From: Serripes groenlandicus
Taxonomy: Eukaryota; Mollusca; Bivalvia; Cardiida; Cardiidae
NCBI GenBank assembly: GCA_031761405.1
Contig: JASEVX010000006.1
Span: 32,987,359-33,051,358 of the forward strand
Direction of reading: 5' to 3'
DNA: 64,000 bases
Below, piece after piece: positions 1 through 11,290 of the stretch. The translations under genes were made by a program, and so were the position numbers. Position 1 is the stretch's first letter; every line of letters starts with the position of its first letter. The notes below the pieces were generated by a model that was given only the letters and a program-made list of their open reading frames with translations, did not search any database and had not been told where the DNA came from.

Positions 1-437
1 TACTACTGGCAGTTGAAGGGCCAGAAGCAATAATGGCAGCATCAGAGCAAATTCTATATCATTCTTATAACATTAATTCTTAACTACAGACACAGTCAGC
101 AGTTTCGAAAGTTAACAGTTGTGACTTTTTTACTGTCTAACTCAGTATGACGGAAAAGTAACCAATTCGGTAAGATAGTCGAGGTCAATTATAGTCGAGG
201 TCAATTATCCCATTACTTATCTCCCTTGATTGTAAACTTCTCCAGTTTTACTGCTTTACAAATGACTGGGTACCAACCTGTTCATATTAACATGATTGGC
301 GAGTCAATATGGTGTCCGTTTATGAGAACGGACAAGGCATTGTTCAGGCGCTGGGAATGCACATGCGTATCAGGATCTACACATGTCACAGAAGTCAACT
401 AGTACCGTTTTTTTTATTCAAGAACTAGAATAATGTT
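1..437. other. No gene recognised
   Basis: AT-rich DNA without a convincing exon. A 16-17 base sequence containing TAGTCGAGGTCAATTA is tandemly doubled around 176-208. No known repeat family was recognised. Confidence 0.5.
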
Positions 438-682
438 TTAACCCTTTCCCACATACAACAAATCTGCAGCAGATGACTTTGAAAACATAAGTGACAAAAT
501 CCTAAAAAATCTCCATAAAAGATTATTATAAGCTTAATTGAAATCAAGTTGAAATCAAGTTGAAAACATTGTTGCCAAAGGGGAAATTGGTCATCATGAG
601 CAATTTCACCTTTGGCGACATTGCTTCAAAAGTCGGCTGCTGCTATTGCGTCAAAATGAGTCTGCAGGTGGGAAAGGGTTAA
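438..682 (+). mobile_element. TTAA-CCC MITE, full length
   Basis: Bounded by TTAACCCTTTCCC and GGAAAGGGTTAA, with the inner CTGCAGCAGATGACTTT arm and a central GAAATTG...CAATTTC hairpin. It belongs to the CACATACAACAAATC subfamily. Confidence 0.85.
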
Positions 683-924
683 GATCTTCTGAAATAGGTT
701 AACATTTCTGTAGCAATTGGTGGCTTCATACACATAAGTAACACTTTTTTAATAATGATAAATCACAAGATTGTAACAGTTGAAATTTCTGTCATACTGC
801 AATAACCAATTTTACTGCTAAATGTAATCTTTTACACATGATTTCAATTCCAGTAAACAAAATGCTACTCAGAATTGTGACAGTTTTATGATTATTGCAG
901 TTTTAACGGCCTGCTTTTTTATAT

Positions 925-1214
925 TTAAAACAAATATAACCACACTTAAACAGATTAACCCTTTTCCTCATACGACAATTCTGCAGCAGACGACTTTGAA
1001 CATATTTTGTGTAAAGATAGAAAATCTCTATAATTGAATGGATAACCTATGACTAAAAGTGGAAAACATTGTGTCAAAAGGAGAAATTGCTTGATTTGAG
1101 CAATATCTTCTTTTGTCACTATGTTTACAAAAAGCCGTCTGCTACAGAGGCGTCCGAAAGCGTCTATATGAGGGAAAGGGTTAAAACAAATATAACCACA
1201 CTAAAACAGATTAA
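925..1214. repeat. 34-bp direct duplication flanking a MITE
   Basis: 925-958 and 1181-1214 differ at one base. Each starts and ends with TTAA, and the MITE lies exactly between them. Confidence 0.9.
955..1184 (+). mobile_element. TTAA-CCC MITE, full length (230 bp)
   Basis: TTAACCCTTTTCCTCATACG left end and ATATGAGGGAAAGGGTTAA right end, with both CTGCAGCAGACG-type arms. It is flanked by a 34-bp direct duplication (925-958 and 1181-1214) that begins and ends in TTAA. Confidence 0.9.
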
Positions 1215-1315
1215 GCAGATCAGTGCATGGTTAGCATTTACACACACAATAGGAACTCTACCAGAGTAATTCTAGATGCCTCACTCAAAACTCAACCCTT
1301 CATCCGAAACAGATT

Positions 1316-1556
1316 TTGATTGATTGGTTGTTTGGTGTTTTATGCCGCTCTCAATAATTGTTCAATTATATCACGTTAATTCCTGGTGAAGTTATCAGTA
1401 CTAGTGGTCCACTTTCACTGACACCAGACAGTCAGTCGTAATGCTAACCCTGCAACCCTGAGCACCAAGGAGTGCCGCAATTACTACAATTGTTTGTATG
1501 ACCCGACCAGGGATCGAACCTGTTACCTCCTGCATGCTCTACCACTACACCGTTGA
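1316..1556 (-). mobile_element. tRNA-derived SINE
   Basis: On the minus strand a tRNA-like head (B box in the complement of GGGATCGAACC near 1511) is followed by the conserved middle (complement of ATATCACG) and a tail at the left (TGATTGATTGG). Old copy; no clear target duplication. Confidence 0.75.
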
Positions 1557-1589
1557 GGGTACCTTAAACAGACACAATGGACGACTTTT

Positions 1590-2175
1590 AAAAACATCGT
1601 TAGAAGAGGATTTTCTTTTCATAATTTAGTATGTGACTTGGTATATACATGCGTATTCTTCCTAGGAACATGTGTACCACGTTTCATTTGAAATTGTTGA
1701 ATGGTTTTAGAGTTATGGGCAAAGTTCAACTTTTTGTATGAATTAAAGTCCAAAAAGGGGTATAACTGAATAATTTTTAAAGCCAGAGTTATGTGGCTTG
1801 GTATCGACATGCATATTGTTTCTAGGAACATGTGTACCTACCAAGTTTCATTTGAATATGTGTAACTGTTTTCGAGTTATTGGGTAAGGTTAAAGTTTTG
1901 TGAAGACAACGACGCCGGCAAGGGTATCACAACAGAAAATAACCAAACAAGAAAAAATGAAAAAGGGACATTACTCCAAAAATAGGCATGCTAGAGTAGT
2001 GTTCCTTGTTATGTACCATACTCCTGATCACAAGGTATAAGTGTAGCAAGCTTGAAACAAATCTGCAAGAAACAAAATTGTGACCAATTTCAACAAAGCA
2101 TGAGGTCATGTACAGATGGACAAACAGACAGAGTGGTGATCCTTACATGTCTCCCTGCCTCCCTGCCAGCAAAAT
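1590..2175 (+). mobile_element. Decayed interspersed repeat of pearl/HINE interior type
   Basis: Two units carry the recurrent AAAGTCCAAAAAGGGG...GAGTTATG motif of this window's interspersed elements. A GACGCCGGC patch lies near 1909 and GACAGAC-type runs near 2120. Neither terminus is clear. Confidence 0.5.
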
Positions 2176-2199
2176 AAAATATTTGTTATAGCGGATTAA

Positions 2200-2370
2200 T
2201 AGTCAAACTTGTGCTTAGGACCACTTTCTTTAGCAATTTCCCGTCTATAGCAACCACACTTTTAATTTAACTCATTTTTTGCATAAATGACCCGGTAATT
2301 AAAGACCACCTGTGAACAACGACTACATTGTTCTCTTCCCATGGGTGGTCTTTAAACACAGGTTGGACAG
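2200..2370. mobile_element. Small Tc1/mariner-like MITE
   Basis: The left end AGTCAAACTTGTGCTTAG and the right end (complement of TTAAACACAGGTTGGACAG) are imperfect inverted repeats, with GACCAC/GTGGTC inside them. The ends resemble those of the larger element at 62115-63063. Confidence 0.55.
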
Positions 2371-2504
2371 TGTTTGGAATTGAGCCACATATAAGGAAAA
2401 GTGTTTATCAGGCCTAATGTTGCTTCTGGAGAAAACCCCAGATCAGTCTATAATTCTGTATGAACATCTAGACAGACTAGAATCTCTGAAACATCCTGAT
2501 TTGT

Positions 2505-2730
2505 TATATTGGGGTTTTAAGCTGTTATTCAACATCACGGCAACAGGTCCCCTATTCATAATCCCTGGGTAAACAAACCAGTACTAGGCTAGAAAATTCC
2601 ACCATGACCGTCGTGTCACGACTGGGGATCGAACCCAGGATGCACTGTTCAAAATCTTCGACGCTAACCACTCGGTCAAGGCCAGGGACATAGATAAGTC
2701 TTATCTACATCCCTGGTCACGGCAGATTAC
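2505..2730 (-). mobile_element. tRNA-derived SINE interrupted by a hAT remnant
   Basis: GGGGTTTTAAGC tail side at left, AACCAGTACTAGGCTAG middle, and a tRNA head whose B box complement is GGGATCGAACCC near 2625. A 33-bp palindromic hAT remnant splits the head at 2683-2715. Confidence 0.8.
2683..2715. mobile_element. 33-bp hAT remnant: two terminal repeats only
   Basis: CAGGGACATAGATAAG, one base, then CTTATCTACATCCCTG. The flanks GTCAAGGC (2675-2682) and GTCACGGC (2716-2723) look like an 8-bp target duplication with one mismatch. The ends match the 506-bp element at 31880. Confidence 0.75.
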
Positions 2731-3134
2731 TCTGAAACATCCTGGGAGCAGTTAGTGCCACATTAAGATTAATCAGTATGCAGTCTGTTTGTAATCCCTA
2801 TACATCAAATTTAATTATCTGAAGGTCATTTTGTATATGGCTAAGCTCAACTGTTGTTAAGTCAGCTATTCTGTCAATTATTAACAGATATTAATTGCTT
2901 AGATTTAAATGACAATATTAACAGACAAGTTATTTTTGTCTTTTTTCAGAAACGTCTGCTGAACTGGGAATCAACAGAACTTAAAGGTAAACACAATTTC
3001 AAATTAATACCATCAAAGCACTTAAAGACACATTTATAATACTTGTAAATTCTCTCTTTGGCCATCAAAGCTGCAGGGGAAGCATTTTGACCAGCAAAGG
3101 GCTGTAAGGCCAACATTTATTGAAATCCTGGTAA

Positions 3135-4815
3135 ATAACCAAGTTTTAGTCTTGTCTGTGATCTACATTCAGCTATATAACAATGTTAATGTTCACAAGC
3201 TAGAATCATGACAATGCCTTCTAGCCAAGTTTTAGTCTTTTCTATGATCCACATTTAGTTATATAACCATGGTGATGTCACAAGCTAGAATCATGACAAT
3301 GCCTTCTAACCAAGTTTTAGTCTTGTCTGTGATCTACATTCAGCTATATAACAATATTAATGTTCACAAGCTAGAATCATGACAATGCCTTCTAACCAAG
3401 TTTTAGTCTTGTCTATGATCCACATTCAGTTATATAACCATGGTGATGTCACAAGCTAGAATCATGACAATGCCTTCTAACCAAGTTTTAGTCTTGTCTT
3501 TGATCCACATTTAGTTATATAACCATGGTGATATCACAAGCTAGAATCATGACAATGCCTTCTAACCAAGTTTTAGTCTTGTCTGTGATCTACATTCAGC
3601 TATATAACAATGTTAATGTTCACAATCTAGAATCATGACAATGCCTTCTAACCAAGTTTTAGTCTTTTCTATGATCCACATTTAGTTATATAACCATGGT
3701 GATATCACAAGCTAGAATCATTACAATGCCTTCTAACCAAGTTTTAGTCTTGTCTGTGATCTACATTCAGCTATATAACAATATTAATGTTCACAAGCTA
3801 GAATCATGACAATGCCTTCTAACCAAGTGTTAATCTTGTCTGTGATCTACATTCAGCTATATAACAATGTTAATGTTCACAAGCTAGAATCATGACAATG
3901 CCTTCTAACCAAGTTTTAGTCTTTTCTATGATCCACATTTAGTTATATAACCATGGTGATATCACAAGCTAGAATCATGACAATGCCTTCTAACCAAGTT
4001 TTAGTCTTGTCTGTGATCTACATTCAGCTATATAACAATGTTAATGTTCACAAGCTAGAATCATGACAATGCCTTCTAACCAAGTGTTAATCTTGTCTGT
4101 GATCTACATTCAGCTATATAACAATGTTAATGTTCACAAGCTAGACTCATGACAATGCCTTCTAACCAAGTTTTAGTCTTGTCTATGATCCACATTTAGT
4201 TATATAACCATGGTGATATCACAAGCTAGAATCATGACAATGCCTTCTAACCAAGTTTTAGTCTTGTCTGTGATCTACATTCAGCTATATACCCATGGTG
4301 ATATCACAAGCTAGAATCATGACAATGCCTTCTAACCAAGTTTTAGTCTTGTCTGTGATCTACATTCAGCTATATAACAATGTTAATGTTCACAAGCTAG
4401 AATCATGACAATGCCTTCTAACCAAGTTTTAGTCTTGTCTATGATCCACATTCAGCTATATAACCATGGTGATATCACAAGCTAGAATCATGACAATGCC
4501 TTCTAACCAAGTTTTAGTCTTGTCTGTGATCTACATTCAGCTATATAACCATGGTAATTAATGTTCACAAGCTAGAATCATGCCAATGCCTTTTAACCAA
4601 GTTTTAAGTCTTGTCTGTGATCTACATTCAGCTATATAACAATGTTAATGTTCACAAGCTAGAATCATTTCAATGCCTTCTAACAAAGTTTTTATTTTGT
4701 CTGTGATCTAAACTCAGCAATATAACCATGGTAATTATTACTGTTCAAAGGTAGAATCATGACAATGCCATCTAACCAAGTTTTTTTTAGCTAGTCTGTG
4801 ATCTACACCATGGTA
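3135..4815. repeat. Tandem array of 85/86-bp units, about 20 copies
   Basis: Unit starts (AAGTTTTAGTCTTG) lie at 3141, 3227, 3312, 3398, 3483, 3568, 3654, 3739, 3825, 3911 and so on to 4778. Two unit types are mixed: A (86 bp, ACAATGTTAATGTTCACAAG) and B (85 bp, ACCATGGTGATATCACAAG). The last units are decayed and 87-92 bp long. Confidence 0.97.
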
Positions 4816-5334
4816 ATACCCTTCATTATCTATTTCCCACACTACAAACACAAGCATATCTAGCCCTGATTATGTCTTTCACACCCCTATTCATTGAAGA
4901 TATCAGCCAATGAATTAAGCCCTCTGGCATGTGTCCAGTCCCTCTTGCTTTTTAGTTGTTTATTTTGCATGTTGGAAAGGATTAAACAAGATCCCATGAA
5001 AATTGTAGCGTCTTTAGTGACAGTTGCTAAGCATTCTCATGTAAAGTTTTACTCTTTAACAAGTTCATTAATTTACTTAAAAATTGATATTTGCTCATTT
5101 TTTAAAAAGCTCCAAATGCACAGGAACTGATACATGGATGACAGGAACAAAACCATCACAAAAAAACTCTTCTGGTATTAGAACAATAAAGCTTAAAATA
5201 ACAAGTCAAAAGTTATCCCGGAAATCATTTTGTCATCTAATGACAAGGTGCTGCTCATTAGAGTTCTGTTTTTCCTTACATGTAAAACCCATTAAATTAT
5301 GATGAGATATCAGATAGTTGGGGTCTAGCAAAAG
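4816..5334. other. No gene or repeat recognised
   Basis: AT-rich sequence. Two short overlapping open frames (4894-5130 and 5084-5302) show no recognisable protein motif, so they are not called as genes. Confidence 0.4.
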
Positions 5335-5528
5335 ACAATTATGCAGCAGACGACTTTGAACATATTTTGTCAAAATATGGAAAATCTCGATAATTGATTG
5401 GATAACCTATAACCTAGCAAATGGAGAAATTGCTCGTTTTGAGCAATTTCTTCCTTTGTCACTATGTTTTCAAAAAGCCGTCTGCTGCAAAGGGGTCAGA
5501 AATGCGTCTGCAGTTGGGAAAGGGTTAA
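5335..5528 (+). mobile_element. TTAA-CCC MITE with decayed left end
   Basis: CAGCAGACGACTTTGAACAT arm, GAAATTGCTCGTTTTGAGC hairpin and right end GGGAAAGGGTTAA are present. The left TTAACCCTTTCCC is lost. Confidence 0.8.
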
Positions 5529-5533
5529 TCTTG

Positions 5534-5932
5534 TTTTACTCCTTTTTCCACTTGCAGACAAATTTTGATGCATCTGCCGCAGAACAATGAGCTGTTTCCC
5601 TGTTTGCCACAATATTTTCAACTCTATTCAAAGAGATGTTTTCACATTCACCTGTAGTTGCTTATTTGTTGCATGTGGAAAATGAATGAATGAATGTATA
5701 TTGTTTTATGGCGCATCGACAGCTAAGGTCATTTAGCGCGCAATTAAATTTAATTATTCATGATCCCTGGGTAAACAAACCAGTACTAGGCTAGAAAATG
5801 TGCCTTGCCCAAGGGCACTCCACCATGACCGTAGTGCCGCGACTGGGGATCGAACCCGGGACACCCGGTTTCGAAATCCCCGATGCTAACCACTCGACCA
5901 CAGCGGATTCCTGCATGTGGAAAAGGGTTCAA
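5534..5932 (-). mobile_element. Old TTAA-CCC MITE split by a SINE
   Basis: MITE sequence runs 5534-5682 and resumes at 5913-5932. A 12-bp duplication, GCATGTGGAAAA (5671-5682 and 5913-5924), brackets the SINE. Confidence 0.75.
5683..5912 (-). mobile_element. Complete tRNA-derived SINE with target duplication
   Basis: 230 bp. Read on the minus strand: head GTCGAGTGGTTAGC (A box), GGTTCGATCCCC (B box), conserved middle, and a (CATT)n tail at the plus-strand left edge. The perfect 12-bp GCATGTGGAAAA flanks show target-primed insertion into a MITE. Confidence 0.93.
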
Positions 5933-5997
5933 ATGAAGTTGGATATAACATTGGATTAATTTTGTGTTGCAACAGAAATATTGAACCTCAGAAAAAA

Positions 5998-6084
5998 CTA
6001 GAACTATCACTGAAGCTGATAAATACCCCAAAAACAGCAGTTGACCTACACCACTGAATAAGTAAAGGGGCCATAACTCTGTAA
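5998..6084 (+). mobile_element. B-family element, 5' fragment
   Basis: Starts ACTAGAACTATCACTGAAG and keeps the GATAAATACCCC repeat and CCATAACTCTGTAAAA. It is cut by the next element at 6085. Confidence 0.7.
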
Positions 6085-6235
6085 AACAAGAGCAACGCGT
6101 ACGGCACAGACGCTCGACTGATAGGGAGAAAAGAAAAAAAAATGAACTAAACAAAAAACCTTAACCGGACGACCAGGCCGCCGTCGACGACGCCAGGGTC
6201 ATGACAATAGCTCTCGTTTTTTCAAAAGTTGAGCT
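6085..6235 (+). mobile_element. Short H-type element (H1)
   Basis: Starts AACAAGAG with a GCTCGACTG subterminal repeat and ends AAAAGTTGAGCT after GACGACGCC. The two ends match only partly, so this may be a deletion derivative. The same 3' end recurs at 12705-12766. Confidence 0.5.
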
Positions 6236-6615
6236 TAAAACCTTAACCGGATGACAACACCTTCAGTGTAGATTTTCTAAGTCCAAAAGGGGGGATAATT
6301 TGGTCAATATTAAGTTCAGGGTTATGGAACTTGTTGTATCAAGTTATGTTAAGACATTGAATAAGTTTAGGAAGTTTCAAAGCTATAGGTTAAATTGTGT
6401 TTCAGTTATCACCATTTTTCTCCCTTCAAAGTAGATTTTCTAAATCGAAATGGGGAGATAATTTTGTCAATACTATTTACAGAGTTATGAAACTTGTTAT
6501 ATAAGGTCAACTTAAGACACTCAGCAATTTTGTGAAGTATCAAGCAACCAAAAAGAAAAGTTTTTAAGATATGAAAAATCATGAGTAAAAAATTGTCAAA
6601 AACCTGAGCTAAACA
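6236..6615 (+). mobile_element. Decayed interspersed-repeat interior
   Basis: About two units of the TTTCTAA..AGTTATG..TTAAGACA type found inside the H/B elements. It ends CCTGAGCT just before H2. The left terminus is not recognised. Confidence 0.4.
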
Positions 6616-7288
6616 AACAAGAGGGCCAAAATGGCCCTAAATCGATCACCTAATTGATAGTAAATTAGTAGCAAATATTTAACTGCAAATATCTGGGAAA
6701 ATTTGATCAAGGAGTGCAAATGAAACTGCAAGGAGTGGACACTTCTCAAGAAACAGCTTATTAGTAAAGGCCATTTATATCTTGAAATCTAACAAGAACT
6801 TTAATAAGAATGGAATTATAAAGTTTTTGTCATTTTGCACCTTTCCTGATGCCACCTTGCTGCCCTGTTTTTCAACGAAATCAATATGGCTTCAACAGTT
6901 TATTTAGATTATCACTTAAGGAACATTTCTACCAAATTATCTTGCAATCGCACAAGCAGATTATGGAGGAAAAGGATTTTAAAATTTGGGTATTTTTCTC
7001 ACTTTCTGATGCCGCAGCAACCAAAGTTCTCAAAGGAAATTAAATCTTTGAACAATTTTGAAAGAAGACCACCAAAGGAACATTCCTGTGATGTTTTGTG
7101 GAAATTGGTCAATTGGAATGGTAGGAGTTGGTTGTCATTTGTAGCTAAAAGTTCAATTTACCCCTTTTGTGATGACGCCTGGTTGATATGATTGTGTAAC
7201 CAATCAAAACGGCTTAAACAAATTAAATTGAGGATCATTACAGTAAGATTTGTATTATATTTTCTTAAAATCAGACAAATACTTTCAT

Positions 7289-8052
7289 AACAAGAGGCCC
7301 AAGAGGGCCAGTATCGCTCCACGGCCATAAGGCAAAAATAAAATCTCCAAACAGCCCTGCCCCGTGGTGGCTATTTTTTTTACCAACCACCATGGCTTAA
7401 AGGAATCTTGTAGAGTGTCACCAAAGGAATGTTTCTGCAAAATTATTTGAAAATATGCCTGACACTTTAGGAGGAGAAGATTTTTTAAGTTTTCACTATG
7501 GTCATATAAGTCAAAATAGCCCCGCCCTCTGGCGACCATGTTTTTCGACCAATCAACATGGCTTGAAGGAATCTGATAGAGGGTCACCCAATGAACATTT
7601 CTACAAAATTATTTGAAAATCGGCTGAACACTTTCGGAGAAGAAGATGTTTTAAGTTTTCACTATAGCTATATAACGCAAAAAAGCCCCGCCCCCTGGCG
7701 GCCATGTTTTTCGGCCAATCAACATTTCTTGAAGGAATCTAATTAAGGTTCACACAAGGAACATTTCTACAAAATTATTTGAAAATCGGCCTGACACTTT
7801 CGGAGAAGAAGATTTTTTAAGTTCTCACTATTTTTTTCTTTCGGTTGCCATGGAAACCAGAATTTTGAATGGATCAAAAAAATTTGAAGGAATATAGTAG
7901 AGGACATTGAGAGGATGCTTCCCATGAAGTTTCAACCAAATTGGCCAAGTGGTTAGGGAGAAGAAGTCGTTTAAAGGAAAAAGTTAACGCACGCACGCAC
8001 GACGGACAATTCGCCATGACATAAGCTCGACTGGCTTTCAGCCAGTGGAGCT
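7289..8052 (+). mobile_element. H3: element nested in H2
   Basis: 764 bp. AACAAGAGGCCC-AAGA-GGGCC hairpin and subterminal CGCTCCAC at the left; ACGCACGCACGCACG run and GGCTTTCAGCCAGTGGAGCT at the right. About three ~165-bp inner units (CCCCGCCC..TGGCGGCCATG). The flanks rejoin as CTTTCAT|AAAAATGG, identical to the empty junction at 10721-10735, so there is no target duplication. Confidence 0.87.
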
Positions 8053-8532
8053 AAAAATGGAATTTTCAAATTTTGTCATTTTGCCCCTTTTCTGATGCCG
8101 CCTGACTGCCATTTTTTTTGACCAATCAGTATGGCTTGAACAATTTTTATAGAGGGTCACCCAAGGAACATTTCTACCAAATTATATTTGAATCTGACAG
8201 GCAGATTCGGAGGAGAAGATTTTTAAAGTTTGGACATTTTGTCCCCTTTCTGATGCCGCAGCAACCAAAGTTCTCAATGGAATTTAAATCTTTGAACAAA
8301 TTTGAAAGAGGACCACAGAAGGATCATTCTTGTGATGTTTTGTGGAAATTGGTCTATTGGAATGGTAGGTGTTGGTTGTCAATTGTAGCTAAAAGTTCAA
8401 TTTACCCCTTTTGTGATGACGCCTGGTTGCTATGATTGTGTAACCAATCAAAACGGCTTAAACAAATTAAATAGAGGATCATTAAAGTAAGATTCGTATT
8501 ATATTTTCTTTAAATCAGACAAACACTTTCAT

Positions 8533-10247
8533 AACAAGAGCTGTCGGAGGACAGCGCGCTCGACTATTCCACCACTTATTTAAGTTACTGAGATAATGGA
8601 CTCTAATGTAGTTGCATGCAAAACATTAACCACAATTTCTTAGTGGGTGATAATTTGCATTATATGCTGGATAGTGTTATTTAACATGATTATTTTCATA
8701 GGTGTGATGGTTAGAAAGGGTTGTATAACCTTTCAATGGAATGCATCAAGTAGTTACTAAGATATTGACTCTTAATGTAGTTTAACGCAAACCTTTAACC
8801 ATAATTTCTAAGTAAAAAAACGGCAACAATTTGCACCATATACAGGATAGAGTTATCTTAATTGGTTGTGTTTATAGTTGTGCAATTGGGAAAGGTTGTA
8901 TAAAGTTTCAATGCAATTTTTCAAGTTGTAACTGAGATTACACTCTAAATGTAGTTGCAAAACTTTAACCAGAATTTCTAAGTCCAAAAAGGTCCATAAC
9001 TTGCATAAAATGCTGGATAGAGTAATCATACTTGATTGTTTACATAGATGTGATGGTTGGTAAGGGCTGTATAAAGTTTCAATGCAATGCATCAAGTAGT
9101 TTACTAAGAGATGGTCTCTTTATGTAGTTGCATGCAAAACTTTAACCAGAATTTCTAAGTCCAAAAAGGCCATAACTTGCATAAAATGCAGGATAGAGTT
9201 ATCATACTTGATAATCTACACAAGTGTGATAGTTGGGTAGGGTTGTAGAAAGTTTCAATGCAATGCATCAAGTATTTACTAAGACATGGACTCTTAATTT
9301 AGTTGCAGCAAAACTTTAACCAGAATTTCTAAGAAAAAAAAGGACCATAACTTGCATAAAATGCAGAATAGAGTTATCATACTTGATAATATACACAGGT
9401 GTAATAGTTGGGTAGGGTTGTAGAAAGTTTCAATGCAATGCATCAAGTAAATACTGAGATATGGACTCTTAATTTAGTTGCACGCAACCAGAATTTCTAA
9501 GTAAAAAAAGGGCTATAACTTGCATAAAATGCAGGATAGAGTTATCTAACTTGATAATCTACATAGGTGTGATAGTTGGGTAGGGTTGTATAAAGGTTCA
9601 ATGCAATGCATCAAGTATATACTGAGATATGGACTCTTACTTTAGTTGCACGCAAAACTTTAACCAGAATTTCTAAGTAAATAAAGGGCCATAACTTGCA
9701 TAAAGTGCAGGATAGAGTTATCTTACTTGATAATCTACATAGGTGTGATAGTTGGGTAGAGTTGTAAAAAGTTTCAATGCAATGCATCAAGTAAATACTG
9801 AGATATGGACTCTTAATTTAGTTGCACGCAAAACTTTAACCAGAATTTCTAAGTAAAAAAAGGGCCATAACTTGCATAAAGTGCAGGATAGAGTTATCTT
9901 ACTTGATAATCTACATAGGTGGGATAGTTGGGTAGGGTTGTAGACAGTTTCAATGCAATGCATCAAGTAAATACTGAGATATGGACTCTTACTTTAGTTG
10001 CACGCAAAACTTTAACCAGAATTTCTAAGTAAAAAAGGGCCATAACTTGCATAAAATGCAGGACAGAGTTATCTAACTTGATAATCTACATTGGTGTGAT
10101 AGTTTGGTAGGGTTGTAGAAAGTTTCAATGCAATACATGTAGTATTTTAGAACTTGCATGCAAAACCTTAACCAAAGTGTGACGTGGACGCCGACGCCGA
10201 CGCCAGGGTGAGTAGTATAGCTCTCATATTCTTCGAATAGTCGAGCT
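8533..10247 (+). mobile_element. H4: element nested in H2
   Basis: 1715 bp. AACAAGAGCTGTC-GGAG-GACAGC hairpin, subterminal GCTCGACTATTC; the 3' end has GACGCCGACGCCGACG, then GAATAGTCGAGCT. About nine or ten ~175-bp units (AACTTTAACCAGAATTTC..ATAACTTGCAT). It is inserted at the same site as H3 in another 480-bp unit, again without target duplication. A close copy is H8 at 29413. Confidence 0.9.
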
Positions 10248-11290
10248 AAAAATGGAATTTTCAAATTTTGTCATTTTTCCCCTTTTCTGATGCCGCCTGA
10301 CTGCCATGTTTTTCGACCAATCAGTATGGCTTGAACAATTTTTATAGAGGGTCACCCAAGGAACATTTCTACCAAATTATATTTGAATCTGACAGGCAGA
10401 TTCGGAGGAGAAGATTTTTAAAGTTTGGACATTTTGTCCCCTTTCTGATGCCGCAGCAACCAAAGTTCTCAATGGAATTTTATTCTTTGAACAAATTTGA
10501 GAGAGGACCACCAAAGGAACATTCCTGTGATGTTTTGTGGAAATTGGTCTATTGGAATGGTAGTAGTTGGTTGTCATTTGTAGCTAAAAGTTCAATTTAC
10601 CCCTTTTGTGATGACGCCTGGTTGCTATGATTGTGTAACCCATCAAAACGGCTTAAACAAATTAAATAGAGGATCATTAAAGTAAGATTCGTATTATATT
10701 TTCTTAAAACCAGACAAGCACTTTCATAAAAATGGAATTTTCAAATTTTGTCATTTTGCCCCTTTTCTGATGCCGCCTGACTGCCATGTTTTTCGACCAA
10801 TCAGTATGGCTTGAACAATTTTCATAGAGGGTCACCCAAGGAACATTTCTACCAAATTATATTTGAATCTGACAGGCAGATTCGGAGGAGAAGATTTTTA
10901 AAGTTCGGACATTTTGCCCCCTTTCTGATGCCGCAGCAACCAAAGTTCTCAATGGAATTTAAATCTTTGAACAACTTTGAAAGAGGCCAACCAGAGGAAC
11001 AGTCCTGTGATGTTTCACGGAAATTGTCCTTGGAGTTTGGGAGGAGATGATGTTTAAAGCTAAAAGTTAACGCCGGACGGACGGACGGACGGACGACGGA
11101 CAAAAAGTGATCAGAATAGCTCACCTTGAGCCTTCGGCTCTAGGTGATCTAAAAACCTTAACCTTACGTTTTGAAGTTTTAAGTGAAACAAATAAAGATT
11201 TCCAGCTATATACTTTTATTATTTAACATATTATGATTATGTTTATGAAGTTTAGTGACTTTAACAGTAGTAGTTTGTTAGAAAACAGAA

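Larger units (their letters stand above)
6616..11150 (+). mobile_element. H2: outer pearl/HINE-like element with two nested insertions
   Basis: Starts AACAAGAGGGCCAAAATGGC (hairpin GGGCCA-AAA-TGGCCC), then subterminal GATCACCTA. It ends with an ACGG microsatellite (about 11075-11097), a GAGCC-TTC-GGCTC hairpin, and TAGGTGATCT followed by AAAAA. The body is about four tandem ~480-bp units: 6806-7288, 8053-8532, 10248-10727 and 10728 to about 11040. H3 and H4 sit at the first two unit junctions; the third is empty. Without them the element is about 2.06 kb. Fragmentary frames in it are not genes. Confidence 0.8.

Noticed and set aside
3135..4815. CRISPR-like array
   Set aside because: Units are contiguous with no unique spacers, and the DNA is from an animal; it is a satellite.
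5800..5912. tRNA gene on the minus strand
   Set aside because: A and B boxes are present but continue into a SINE body and tail with target duplications.
5786..6154. 122-codon minus-strand frame as a gene
   Set aside because: It runs through a SINE, a B-family fragment and H1; no protein motif.
8118..8435. 105-codon frame with relatives at 6886-7191 and 10331-10630
   Set aside because: The similarity comes from the 480-bp repeat unit; frames shift between units and no family motif is visible.
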